Assembly: GCA_020351025.1 (NCBI GenBank)
Contig: CP070728.1
Span: forward strand, 1,412,530-1,476,529
Length of the DNA: 64,000 nucleotides
Source: Planctomycetota bacterium
GTDB taxonomy: Bacteria; Planctomycetota; Phycisphaerae; Sedimentisphaerales; Anaerobacaceae
Direction: 5' to 3'
Shown here: piece by piece, positions 16,325 to 25,497 of the stretch
Layout of the letters: each line of letters begins with the position of its first letter
Position numbering within the stretch: the first letter of the stretch is position 1
The notes under the pieces: model-generated
Told to the model about the DNA's origin: nothing
Seen by the model: only the letters and a program-made list of their open reading frames with translations
Databases searched by the model: none
Made by a program: the position numbers and the translations under genes

Positions 16325-19300
16325 TCGTTTTTTTGAATATTGGAAGCTATGGTATTGGTTCTGCGTTTATCTTTTATTTTTATTATTATCATGACGACAG
16401 CCAGTACTAAATACGGCAGGAGGAAGTCACCAAAAGTAGCTTTCCCAGGTTCGGAGAAGGAACATCCGCCACCACCGCCCCCTCCGCCAGCGGCGGCGGC
16501 AGCACCTCCAAGTAAGAGGTAAAATTGCGTAAAGTGCGTAGTTTTAAAACTCAGTGCATTCAAGTTCGAAGATATAAGGATATTCTGAACATCGGTTATT
16601 CCCTGTTGACTAAGCGCACCGGTCAGGGAATTATACCAATAGGGCAACGCGGAACCACTGTCGGTTGAAGCTGCATAAGGTATTGTTACAGTGACCGGCT
16701 GGGTGAATTGTATACCACTTGGTCCGAAATCAAAACTGCTCAAGGATTGCATAGCAAAAGCCTGTGGATTTTCAACTTTAGAGATTGTAATTGTTGTATC
16801 ACACAGGCATGCGGCTGGGGGCACTATAACGGAGACATTGTTTAGATTATTGATAGCTACGGGGTCAGTACCCACTGTAGCTCCGACGGAAGCGGAGACA
16901 TTTTCTGAGACCAGGGCAGTAGGGTTCATAAAAGTACTTGCGGCATAGTAGATATTGTTGATTAAATTTCTGTCGTCAACCCACACGAGATAAGGATGGC
17001 CGTGTCCATCTATACTGATTGCCGGCTCTATTTGACTTGCATTTGTGCTATCATCACCTACAAAGATATTTGTTCCGGCAGATAAATTGATTTCAGTAAA
17101 ATATATATCGGTATCCCTATTATCGCTATCAAGATTCCTCTCATCCTGCCAGCATGCAAAAACCCTTAAGGTATTACCCGTGGTACCAGAGACAGCAATG
17201 GCCGGTTCCAACTGGTCGGCACCGGTGGTGTCATCAACAATGCTACTTCCAGTCAAAGGAGAGCTTGGCAGGCCGCCCGTGGTTTTGGCATAGAAAATTT
17301 CATCATCTCCTGTCGTATCGTCAATCCAAATGAGATGCAGGATAGAGCCGGTAGCTTCAGCAGCAACAGCAGGACTTTTTTGCTTATCATCTTTGCTTAC
17401 CACCGCCACATTGGTCCAAGGGCCGTTATTTGAGGCTGCACCATAAATATCAAGCGAACGATTTCTGGCATCTGTCCATACTACGTAAACGGTGTTGCCA
17501 GAATCCACGGCAATGGCTGGTTCGGTTTGATCTGAACTATCAGAGGTTATTTGCGAGAGTACTTTTGTCTCAAAATCGGTGCTTGACGAAGCAATATAGA
17601 TATCCTGATTACCCCCGCGGTCATCCTGCCAAACGATATATGCATTAGCCGGTAAGGAGCCGTTAACAGCTATTTCGGGATTGGTCTGATTATCGTTCGA
17701 ATCAGTGACAAGTCTTTCAGTCGAGAAGTTTATCCCGTCAGATGAGGTTGATATGTAGATATCCCAATCACCGTTTCTATTATCCTGCCAAGCGACGTAT
17801 AGCTTACTATCGGCATCTATAGCAATAGCAGCATTAAACTTGTCACCAAAGCCGTTTGTTAGCTGAATGCTACTATCGAAATTGTCCGCTGAGGCATTTA
17901 GTTTTCCAAGATAAATATCCCTGCTGCCGATAGGTCCTGCGTGCCATGCCACCCAAATATTGCCACTACCGTCCCTTAGTGTTGCAGGCCTGCCTTCAGT
18001 GATGTTGTCCGAGACGGAACTGACTTTCTTATTTTTAGCGAAGGAGCGCATTTCGGTATGGAAGGAATAGCTTAGCTCTGCCATTGCGTTATCCGCAAGG
18101 TCCGTGGCATTTACTGTAACGGAAACACTTTGGTCGAAATCAAACAATTCGCTGGCCTGGTAGATAAATGTATAATCAGCTTTTGTGCCAATCCTGTAGC
18201 AATGACCTGATGTGCTATTATAATCAGCTGTATTACCTGTGTATACAACGTCGCTATTGACTTTAATGTTCACTGAATTTGCATCAACACCTTTGCCCGA
18301 ATCGACAATATGTAAAGTTATCAGATTATTCAAAGGCACCTGAATCACACCATCGGATGGTGAAGTACTGGAAACAGTTGGTGCTAAATCATCAAGATTA
18401 ACAAGTATTGCAATCGTTTCAGAATCCTGAGCCTGGCCATCACTTACAATAAAAATCACCTCGTGACTACCTGACTGGCTGTCGGCTGGTGTCCAGCTAA
18501 AGGTTTGATTAGTCAATGTGGCGCCGCTGGGCAAGCCCTGCGCCGAATATTGTAATGTATCACCATCAAGGTCAGTCGCATCGACAGTAAAGGTTAATGT
18601 CTCATCTGCATAAACGGACTTATTACCGATAGGACTGAGAACGGGTGCTCTGTTAACATTGTTAACCGTTATCGTTATCGTCTCAGAATCCTGGTCCTGT
18701 TCATCGCTTGCAATAAAAGTAACTTGATGAGTTCCAGCCTGGGTATAAGCCGGTGTCCAAGTGAATGTCTGGGTGGTAAATGCAGCTCCAGATGGCAGGT
18801 TTTGTACCGAATATGCAATTGCATCAGTATCAGCGTCCGTGGCAGTGACTGAGAAACTCAAGAGACTATTTTCATTGACGGACTTATCGCCAATTTCAGC
18901 AAGTACCGGCGGACGGTTGGTGTTACTTACAGTTATTGTTATGATTTCGGAATCTTGGGCTATGCCGTCGCTTGCAATAAATGTAACTTGATATGAGCCG
19001 GACTGAGTATAACTCGGTGTCCAGTTGAAGTCTTGCCCTAACAAAGTTGCCCCTGTTGGCAGGTTTTGAGATGAATAGGCAATAGTATCTCCATCAGCAT
19101 CAGTAGCATTTACAGTAAAACTCAGAAGGGCGTTTTCATTTACAGTTTTGTTGCCGATTGAGTCTAAAACAGGAGTCGAATTATTAGGGTCCGATTCAAC
19201 ATATTCGTAGCAACCTGCATCTGGTAAGCCTACGCGCGTGTTTCCAAGGATATCTGTGGCTGGAGCATGGTCAGAATCACCGAAGTTGATGGCTACGGAA

Positions 19301-20691
19301 CCCGCTGCGAGGGTGAAATCATCGTTGTCGTAATCAGTAAAAAGACTCTCAAATAACTCGTTATTATTTAACTCAACGGTGTTTGTGCCTTGCTCGTACT
19401 CTGGTGGCACATGTATCCACCATCTGTTGATAATGTTATAATCTTCACCTTCAGCACTCGCCCCTTCAAGGTCGACCTTGTAAAATATATTATTACACAT
19501 TTTCGTAATTTCTATGCCGACTCTAAACCAAATTCCAGTAGGGCCTGTATTATTTACAAACTGTAGATTATTAACTTTATATGCCATAAGACCCCAAGCC
19601 CCTGTGCCTGCCAAGTCAGGTGCGTACATTAAATTATTTTCAAAAATAATGTTTTCCGCATGGCCATCTCCTATGAAATTTATCATCACAATTTGAACGC
19701 TGCTGTGATGCATTTTATTTCTTCTTATTGTAAGGCCCGTTGGAATAACGCTCTCGTAGGGCGTGCTAATTTGCAAGCAATCGTTATGGGGACCGCTGCC
19801 ATCGGGTCTTATGGTATGATGGAGATGATTATCTTCGATAATGCTGTTCGACAAACCATTTAACCAAAGAAGGTCAGCAAGACAGTCGTGCATATTGCAA
19901 TCCCAAACATGCCAATTATCACCCATATAAGCCTCGACCGCCGTGCCGCAATCTTTTATTTCACAATTATAGATATTTACATCGGTACACTCCCGTATAT
20001 ACATACCGAAGTCAAAACCGGGGCCATATGCCTTCTCAGTTACTTCACTGTAATGTGGAGCGTCTCCGGTGCCAAATATTGTGCAGCCTGATATGTGTAT
20101 ATTACTGGATAACTGGGCATATATACCGCTTGCCGGATAGCTTAGTGGCGCTTTTTTATTCTCGAATCCAACGCCCTCCATAGTGCAATCTATAAATCTA
20201 TAATAATGAGAATTATATAACTTAATTGCCGATTGGTTTGGTTCATTGACTTCTATAGTGAGGCCCTCGAAGTGAAAGTATTTATCGAATGAGCCGGGAG
20301 TTTTCCCCATTTTCATAGCACAACCAAGACCTGAATCATAAGAAATCACCGGTGAATGTCCAGTATCAGCCTTGTATGTAATCCAATCTGTGTAGGTATC
20401 TTCATTGTACGCATCAAAAGCACCGTAATCACCATCTCTGAGGTAAACGGTGTCTCCTGAAACTACCGTTGATATAGCCTTATCCAAAGTCTTCCATGGT
20501 GCATCGCTGGTGCCGAGGTCGGTATCATCACCGTTAATGGCATCAAGATAGTAGGTTGCTGCAGTTGCTGTACCCGTAGTCAAGGAAAGGCATGTCACGT
20601 TTACCACAATCAAATAAAACAGGTAAGAGACACATGAATGCAGAGCGTGTTTCTTACATCCTGGGCGAAATATACCCACTACATCTGCCAT
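16321..20691 (-). CDS. Giant surface protein: beta-helix, Ig-like repeats, propeller, Cys-containing C-terminal sorting signal
   Basis: About 1,456 residues from ATG 20691, chosen because a signal peptide follows directly (basic start, core SYLFYLIVVNV, cleavage near TATAA) and AGGAG lies 13 bases upstream; the frame stays open to 20775. Order: a right-handed parallel beta-helix (YYLDAINGDD onward, about 450 residues), three tandem Ig-like repeats of about 95 residues (each with GNKTVNE/GDKSVNE-type starts and FTWTP motifs), a further Ig-like domain, then seven repeats of the form VWxDxRxxxxDIYxA, which suggest a seven-blade propeller, and a ZU5-like segment. The end is GGAAAAAGGGGGGGGC, 13 residues, a hydrophobic helix (FLLPYLVLAVVMIII) and KIKDKRR. 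Glycan binding or lyase activity is possible but unproven. Confidence 0.85.
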   Translation of the reverse strand: MADVVGIFRPGCKKHALHSCVSYLFYLIVVNVTCLSLTTGTATAATYYLDAINGDDTDLGTSDAPWKTLDKAISTVVSGDTVYLRDGDYGAFDAYNEDTYTDWITYKADTGHSPVISYDSGLGCAMKMGKTPGSFDKYFHFEGLTIEVNEPNQSAIKLYNSHYYRFIDCTMEGVGFENKKAPLSYPASGIYAQLSSNIHISGCTIFGTGDAPHYSEVTEKAYGPGFDFGMYIRECTDVNIYNCEIKDCGTAVEAYMGDNWHVWDCNMHDCLADLLWLNGLSNSIIEDNHLHHTIRPDGSGPHNDCLQISTPYESVIPTGLTIRRNKMHHSSVQIVMINFIGDGHAENIIFENNLMYAPDLAGTGAWGLMAYKVNNLQFVNNTGPTGIWFRVGIEITKMCNNIFYKVDLEGASAEGEDYNIINRWWIHVPPEYEQGTNTVELNNNELFESLFTDYDNDDFTLAAGSVAINFGDSDHAPATDILGNTRVGLPDAGCYEYVESDPNNSTPVLDSIGNKTVNENALLSFTVNATDADGDTIAYSSQNLPTGATLLGQDFNWTPSYTQSGSYQVTFIASDGIAQDSEIITITVSNTNRPPVLAEIGDKSVNENSLLSFSVTATDADTDAIAYSVQNLPSGAAFTTQTFTWTPAYTQAGTHQVTFIASDEQDQDSETITITVNNVNRAPVLSPIGNKSVYADETLTFTVDATDLDGDTLQYSAQGLPSGATLTNQTFSWTPADSQSGSHEVIFIVSDGQAQDSETIAILVNLDDLAPTVSSTSPSDGVIQVPLNNLITLHIVDSGKGVDANSVNIKVNSDVVYTGNTADYNSTSGHCYRIGTKADYTFIYQASELFDFDQSVSVTVNATDLADNAMAELSYSFHTEMRSFAKNKKVSSVSDNITEGRPATLRDGSGNIWVAWHAGPIGSRDIYLGKLNASADNFDSSIQLTNGFGDKFNAAIAIDADSKLYVAWQDNRNGDWDIYISTSSDGINFSTERLVTDSNDNQTNPEIAVNGSLPANAYIVWQDDRGGNQDIYIASSSTDFETKVLSQITSDSSDQTEPAIAVDSGNTVYVVWTDARNRSLDIYGAASNNGPWTNVAVVSKDDKQKSPAVAAEATGSILHLIWIDDTTGDDEIFYAKTTGGLPSSPLTGSSIVDDTTGADQLEPAIAVSGTTGNTLRVFACWQDERNLDSDNRDTDIYFTEINLSAGTNIFVGDDSTNASQIEPAISIDGHGHPYLVWVDDRNLINNIYYAASTFMNPTALVSENVSASVGATVGTDPVAINNLNNVSVIVPPAACLCDTTITISKVENPQAFAMQSLSSFDFGPSGIQFTQPVTVTIPYAASTDSGSALPYWYNSLTGALSQQGITDVQNILISSNLNALSFKTTHFTQFYLLLGGAAAAAGGGGGGGGCSFSEPGKATFGDFLLPYLVLAVVMIIIKIKDKRRTNTIASNIQKNE

Positions 20692-21375
20692 ATAGATGTT
20701 CCAACTCCTAAATAAGAATATTCTGCCGTATGTTTTTCTATTATAAATTGTAAAAATAAATTTGGACATAAGCAAACATGATATTGGCGGCTATGTATCT
20801 ATTAAATTTACAGATATAGCAGCTTGAACGTTCGTCCGATAAAAGGTTTATAAAAAAAGCAAAGCGGGATTTTCATGTATAGTACCGATTAACCGGAGAA
20901 AGATATTTTAACAATATAACGAAAGATACGGCTTTTTTAGGAAATAGCTGCCGTGCTATACGGTCATGAAGGCCTTTGTCAGTCTGATTTTCAAGCCATT
21001 ATTGGGGATTATTAAGATTTTTTTTGATTTCGGCTACTTTGTGAAAGAAAAGACTTGACATAAATCGGCTGGCTGATAGAATTTCTTTATCTTTCTTTTA
21101 CGTATGTTTTGGCATACCTCACATGGACGGAGAGGCCATGTCTAAATTAATCTCAAAGGATTGTTTTAGATAGTGGTACAAAAGCAGCACCTTTGCTTAG
21201 AGTAAGTCTGCAGTTGGCAGACCAAGCATTGTGGGAAAAGACATCAATGTTGTAAAGGAAGATATTTTTTTTGACCATATGAGTACTACTAATGGGCTAT
21301 ACACTTTGAGTTATTTAATAAGATTTCTTTTTACAGGACTGCATAAGAAATAATCTACAGTAGGAATTTCCGGCA
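20692..21375. other. Divergent intergenic region between the sorting pair and the exopolysaccharide locus
   Basis: No gene seen. It must hold promoters for both directions; I could not assign boxes with confidence. Two short inverted repeats lie next to each other at 21102-21117 (GTATG/CATAC) and 21121-21141 (ACATGG/CCATGT), a plausible operator or leader structure about 235 bases before the EpsI-like gene. Confidence 0.4.
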
Positions 21376-22113
21376 TTGGATTTAGCGAAAGTTTCAAGGT
21401 TGGGGAGAATTTCAACACCATTTGTATGGGTTCTGGCAGTCATCCTGCTAATACTGTCGGGAGTAGGATATCGTATTCTCGCATCTCGATTAAAACTTGT
21501 TGTTGAAATCCCTATCAAATTGTCAATTCCATTAAGTGCCTTTCCCACAAAAGTTGGCGATTGGACCGGCAAAGATGTCCCAATTCCTCAAAATATTCAG
21601 CGTGTTGCAGGCAATGATGATTTTCTCAATCGCTTATATATCAACAAAACGAACACAGGATGGGCTAATGTTTATATTGCTTATACTGCACGGCCGAGAA
21701 CTATGTTAGGTCATCGGCCCGAGGTGTGTTACATTGGCGGCGGTTGGGTACAAGATAGCGCGAAACGCACGGAATTCATATCCTCTTTCGGCAGGCAGAT
21801 ACCATGCAAGATATTCCGCTTCCACACACCAGGCTTAGAGCACGAAGAAAGAGTGGTTCTGAATTACTACATAGTTAATGGTCAACTTACCTCTGATGAG
21901 AGTGTTTTTTCCGGCGTAGGCTGGCGCACTCCAAACATCGCAGGCGACCCAGCCCGCTATGTCGCCCAGGTTCAGATAAGCTCAGTATTAGAGAATTCCG
22001 TTCGAACGGCAGCTACAGATATGACAGATTTAATACTCGATTATTTCCCCAACCAATCAGGCAAAGTAAAAGCAGCGGAATTCCATGATGCAGAATCCAC
22101 TGTTTTGAAGTAA
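21376..22113 (+). CDS. epsI: EpsI-family exosortase-associated protein
   Basis: 245 residues. One N-terminal membrane segment (about 15-35) is followed by a periplasmic EpsI domain: IPLSAFPTKVGDWTGKDV, then VYIAYTARPRTMLGHRPEVCYIGGGW, whose conserved HxPExCY motif is the family hallmark. EpsI proteins are found fused to, or encoded beside, exosortases; their exact task is unknown. Here it opens the plus-strand locus, 15 kb away from the exosortase. The start is TTG at 21376, forced by an in-frame stop just upstream (21361) and supported by AGGAA nine bases before it. Confidence 0.85.
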   Translation: MDLAKVSRLGRISTPFVWVLAVILLILSGVGYRILASRLKLVVEIPIKLSIPLSAFPTKVGDWTGKDVPIPQNIQRVAGNDDFLNRLYINKTNTGWANVYIAYTARPRTMLGHRPEVCYIGGGWVQDSAKRTEFISSFGRQIPCKIFRFHTPGLEHEERVVLNYYIVNGQLTSDESVFSGVGWRTPNIAGDPARYVAQVQISSVLENSVRTAATDMTDLILDYFPNQSGKVKAAEFHDAESTVLK

Positions 22114-22189
22114 GCCGGAACCGAACCGGCAAGTAAGCATAAAAGCGACATAATTGACGCTTTTGAAAGAAGTTACATTGATTTTTCCA

Positions 22190-23647
22190 ATGCAACCGAG
22201 GGGGACGGAGTGCAACTGGAATCAAAGCAAATTGACCTTATATAGCGCGATAACCAAAGCAATTCCTAATAATAAGATCATTGCACTTCGCGGCGATAAT
22301 CTTAAGGCACGGTGTGCGCGCAGCAGCATTGTGTTGGGAGTAGGGGCGATAATCGCGAAGGGATCGGGTTTTGCCAGCAAGGTTATTCTAACCCGGTTGT
22401 TGGTGCCGGAGGTAATGGGGCTGATGGTGCTGATTCTGAGCATAACAGCTTTGCTTACGGTTCTCACGGAAATAGGAATAAAGCAGTCAGTGATCCAAAA
22501 TAAAAACGGTGCTCGGTTGGAGTTTCTTAATATGGCCTGGTGCTTCCAAAGTCTGCGGGGAATAGGTCTGTATGCGATCGGTTTCTTTGTTGCCCCACTG
22601 CTGTGTCGTTTCTATTTTGCCGACAAGCCCGAAATTGTAACTCTTTACAGCATGCCCGAATTAGTGGCATTGGTTCGGACGGCATTTCTTGTGTTTTTGT
22701 TTGGGGGTATAGTTAGCCCACAGGTTCACGTGCTGGAAAAGCAATTTCGGTTTGGTAAGGCAGTGTTTTTGAATCAGGGCAGCACCGTTTTGGGAAGCGT
22801 CGTCACTATTGTCTTAGCCTTTGCTATGCGAAACATCTGGGCTGTAATAATCGGCTTTATTAGTATGAGTGTGCTGCGAAGCCTGTTCTCTTATATTCTC
22901 TGCCCATTTCGGCCAAGGCTAAGTTTTGATAGGCCCAGCTTTAAAGAAATTTCAAAGTTTGCTCGAGGCATGCTCGGCCTGCCGTTTTTGACGTACATCG
23001 CTTTTAATATCGATATACTGGTTGCCGGTAAGATGGTTTCGGCGGATTTAGTCGGTATGTATGGAATGGCTTTGGTTTTGGCCCTGGCACCGCAAGATTT
23101 GTTTAATCGTATAATTCGACCTGTCCTGTTACCGGCATTTGCCGAAAAGCAGGACCACAGAGAAGCTCTTTGCATAGCGATTGTGAAGCTCACCAAATTT
23201 ACAGCATTATTCGGCCTTCCGCTGGTAGCGCTGGCAATAGTATGCAGCAAAACGATATTGTCCCTCGTTTTTGGCGAGCAGTATTCAGCAGTTGCGGTTC
23301 CGTTTAGTCTATTATGTATTTATGCACTGCTCCTTATTATAGGAACAATACTGGGAAATGTGCTTTTTAGTATCGGACAGCCAGCAAAACACCGTCTCTT
23401 TGTTGGGCTTCGTGCCTTGATTCTGATTGTATTTATATATCCGGCTGTAAGATTATTTGGGCTTACGGGTGCGGCTGCGATTGTATTGCTGGCAAGTTTT
23501 ATTGCCATGTGTGCGCAGGTCGTAGTTATGCATAAGACAATTCAATTGAAGATTTTCGACTATGTCATTTCCTGGATTCCCGGCTTGGCCCTTGCCTTGC
23601 CGGTCTTGGTAATTATCTGGCTTTTGCAATATTTCAGCCCTGGTTGA
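22190..23647 (+). CDS. Wzx-like oligosaccharide flippase
   Basis: About 485 residues with 12-14 predicted membrane helices; the first helical part reads IVLGVGAIIAKGSGFASKVILTRLLVPEVMGLM, typical of the MOP-superfamily polysaccharide flippases. It should flip undecaprenyl-linked repeat units made by the downstream transferases to the periplasmic side. The start is uncertain: ATG 22190 is given, the frame is open from TTG 22154, and no clear ribosome site is seen at either. It follows epsI after a short gap and precedes the phosphodiesterase gene by 36 bases. Confidence 0.9.
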   Translation: MQPRGTECNWNQSKLTLYSAITKAIPNNKIIALRGDNLKARCARSSIVLGVGAIIAKGSGFASKVILTRLLVPEVMGLMVLILSITALLTVLTEIGIKQSVIQNKNGARLEFLNMAWCFQSLRGIGLYAIGFFVAPLLCRFYFADKPEIVTLYSMPELVALVRTAFLVFLFGGIVSPQVHVLEKQFRFGKAVFLNQGSTVLGSVVTIVLAFAMRNIWAVIIGFISMSVLRSLFSYILCPFRPRLSFDRPSFKEISKFARGMLGLPFLTYIAFNIDILVAGKMVSADLVGMYGMALVLALAPQDLFNRIIRPVLLPAFAEKQDHREALCIAIVKLTKFTALFGLPLVALAIVCSKTILSLVFGEQYSAVAVPFSLLCIYALLLIIGTILGNVLFSIGQPAKHRLFVGLRALILIVFIYPAVRLFGLTGAAAIVLLASFIAMCAQVVVMHKTIQLKIFDYVISWIPGLALALPVLVIIWLLQYFSPG

Positions 23648-23683
23648 GGAGCTTGATTTGCTAATAACAAACGAGCGTGATTC

Positions 23684-25327
23684 ATGACTAGAAAGGTTCT
23701 GATAATTGGCCTCGATGGGGCGACATTTGATGTAATCAAACCTCTAATGGAAGAAGGTTGGATGCCTAACCTGGCGAAACTCGTTGAAAGAAGTGTTTCC
23801 GGACCTATGCGCAGCACGAGCCCCCCCCTAAGCGGCCCCGCCTGGTTGTCATTAGCTACAGGCATGAAACCAGAAAAAACGTCAGTCTATGATTTCTGCA
23901 ATAGAAAAGACAATAGTTACCGACTTCAAGGCATCACTTCCGCTGATTGTACAGGGCGGGCAATTTGGGATTATCTAAGCAAAGCTGAGAAGCGAGTAGG
24001 AATACTCAACTACCCTATATGCATACCTCCTTATGCGGTTAATGGCTTTATGACTGCAGGATTTCTTGCTTCGCCCAATAGTGAGTTTACCTTCCCAGTG
24101 GACTTAAAGCAGGAATTAAGCAAGGTAGTGGGTGGAGCATATGAGTTGAGTGTCCCTTATTATGATGCGCGGTACGATGATACGGACCTATTCCTCAATG
24201 ATATTCACAGGGTATTAGATAAAAAGCTTCGGGCTACCGCCTATTTGCTCAGGAAGAAACAGTGGGATTTGTTCCTGGTGGTCATCTCGGAAACGGATTG
24301 GCTCCAACATATTATGTGGCGCCATCTCGATAAGAATCATCCACTCCATGAAGGAAAGAGGAGTGTGAGATTCCACCAGAGATTCAAAGAATTCTGGCGT
24401 CGGATCGATGATGCCATCGGTGGATTCAACAACGTTGTTGGGAAACAAACCAATATAGTGATACTTTCTGATCATGGCTTTGGCCCGAATGATGAAGTTT
24501 TTAAACTCAATGTCTGGTTGGAACGGGAGGGATATTTAGTATGGCGGGAAAGGCAAAACAAGGCATTGAGTCGAGCGAAAAAGCTGGTCTGCATATTTGG
24601 GAAAGCAACAGCCAAAGATATCAAGTTACATAGACTAGCTCCCAAGCTCTACAAGTGGGGTCGTGCCGCAAGGGTTAAGCTAACCGAGAAGATAGTAGAC
24701 CAGATTGACTTAGAAAGAAGTATAGCATTCGACCCTGGACATACTATACCTTTTGGGGGGATTTATATAAACGACAGACTTGTAGATGTATTCCAAAGGA
24801 AGCAACTGATTAAGGAGATTGCCGAGAAGCTCCGCAGTTGGGGAAAGAGCAATAATGTGAACGTGACAATATGGCAGAGCGAAAATTCAGTTGGTGAAGC
24901 AGTAAACACTGCCCCGGACCTGATGGTGGGAATTGATGACTGGCGGTGTGTAATGCCAAAAGGTCGGTCAGACGGGGAAATATTTGAGCGAAGACCTTAT
25001 TCTTCGAGACACACAGGTTCCCACCGGATGAACGGAATATTTATCGCTTCCGGTCCAGATATTCAAAAAGGAGTAGTAGATAATGTTCACATCTGTGACA
25101 TCGCGCCCACCTTGCTTTATTTATTCGACCAGCCTGTTCCTTCTGATATAGATGGGCAAGTCATGAAGGGTATTTTTACTGCCGAATATTTGGCCAACCA
25201 TCCTGTCAAACTCCAGACTAATCCGCAAGACTACAAATGCCCGGACACAACTAATGCTTCCAAGACGCTTACAGCCGAAGAGGAAGACAGCATCCACCAA
25301 CAACTAAAGGATTTGGGGTATATGTAA
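23684..25327 (+). CDS. Type I phosphodiesterase / nucleotide pyrophosphatase-family protein
   Basis: 547 residues of the alkaline phosphatase superfamily. VLIIGLDGATFDVIKPL supplies the first metal Asp, SPPLSGPAWLSLATG the nucleophile region, ILSDHGFGP the second metal site, and SRHTGSHRMNGIFIASGPDI plus DIAPTLLYLFD the C-terminal signature. The family cleaves phosphodiester or pyrophosphate bonds or transfers phospho-groups to lipids and glycans. No signal peptide is evident, so it may act in the cytoplasm, or on lipid-linked intermediates at the membrane. Such genes are recurrent in planctomycete exopolysaccharide loci; the role here is not known. Confidence 0.85.
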   Translation: MTRKVLIIGLDGATFDVIKPLMEEGWMPNLAKLVERSVSGPMRSTSPPLSGPAWLSLATGMKPEKTSVYDFCNRKDNSYRLQGITSADCTGRAIWDYLSKAEKRVGILNYPICIPPYAVNGFMTAGFLASPNSEFTFPVDLKQELSKVVGGAYELSVPYYDARYDDTDLFLNDIHRVLDKKLRATAYLLRKKQWDLFLVVISETDWLQHIMWRHLDKNHPLHEGKRSVRFHQRFKEFWRRIDDAIGGFNNVVGKQTNIVILSDHGFGPNDEVFKLNVWLEREGYLVWRERQNKALSRAKKLVCIFGKATAKDIKLHRLAPKLYKWGRAARVKLTEKIVDQIDLERSIAFDPGHTIPFGGIYINDRLVDVFQRKQLIKEIAEKLRSWGKSNNVNVTIWQSENSVGEAVNTAPDLMVGIDDWRCVMPKGRSDGEIFERRPYSSRHTGSHRMNGIFIASGPDIQKGVVDNVHICDIAPTLLYLFDQPVPSDIDGQVMKGIFTAEYLANHPVKLQTNPQDYKCPDTTNASKTLTAEEEDSIHQQLKDLGYM

Positions 25328-25391
25328 GGTAGTAAAGGATGAAACAAGAAGGGAATAAGACGATAAAGTTCAGTAGATCATAGTGAAAGGG

Positions 25392-25460
25392 ACTATTGTT
25401 TTTTCAGTTGGCAGGATTGTTATTATAGCTTTATTTGCAAGGATTTTTTAATACCGATAT
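25392..25460 (+). pseudogene. Fragment of the O-antigen polymerase/ligase gene (interior 5' part)
   Basis: Reads GTIVFSVGRIVIIALFARIF then a stop, matching GTVDFSVGRIVIIALFVKIF of the intact gene at 27246-27302. At DNA level 25401-25456 aligns to 27255-27313 with a few mismatches and small deletions in the T-run that close the frame. It lies just upstream of the next gene. Confidence 0.85.
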
Positions 25461-25497
25461 TGAACATGCTAAATATTTGCTTGCGGATAGTATTTGT

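Noticed and set aside
21060-21150. Sigma-54 promoter (tggcat...acat) before the EpsI-like gene
   Set aside because: The -12 element lacks the GC dinucleotide at the required spacing.
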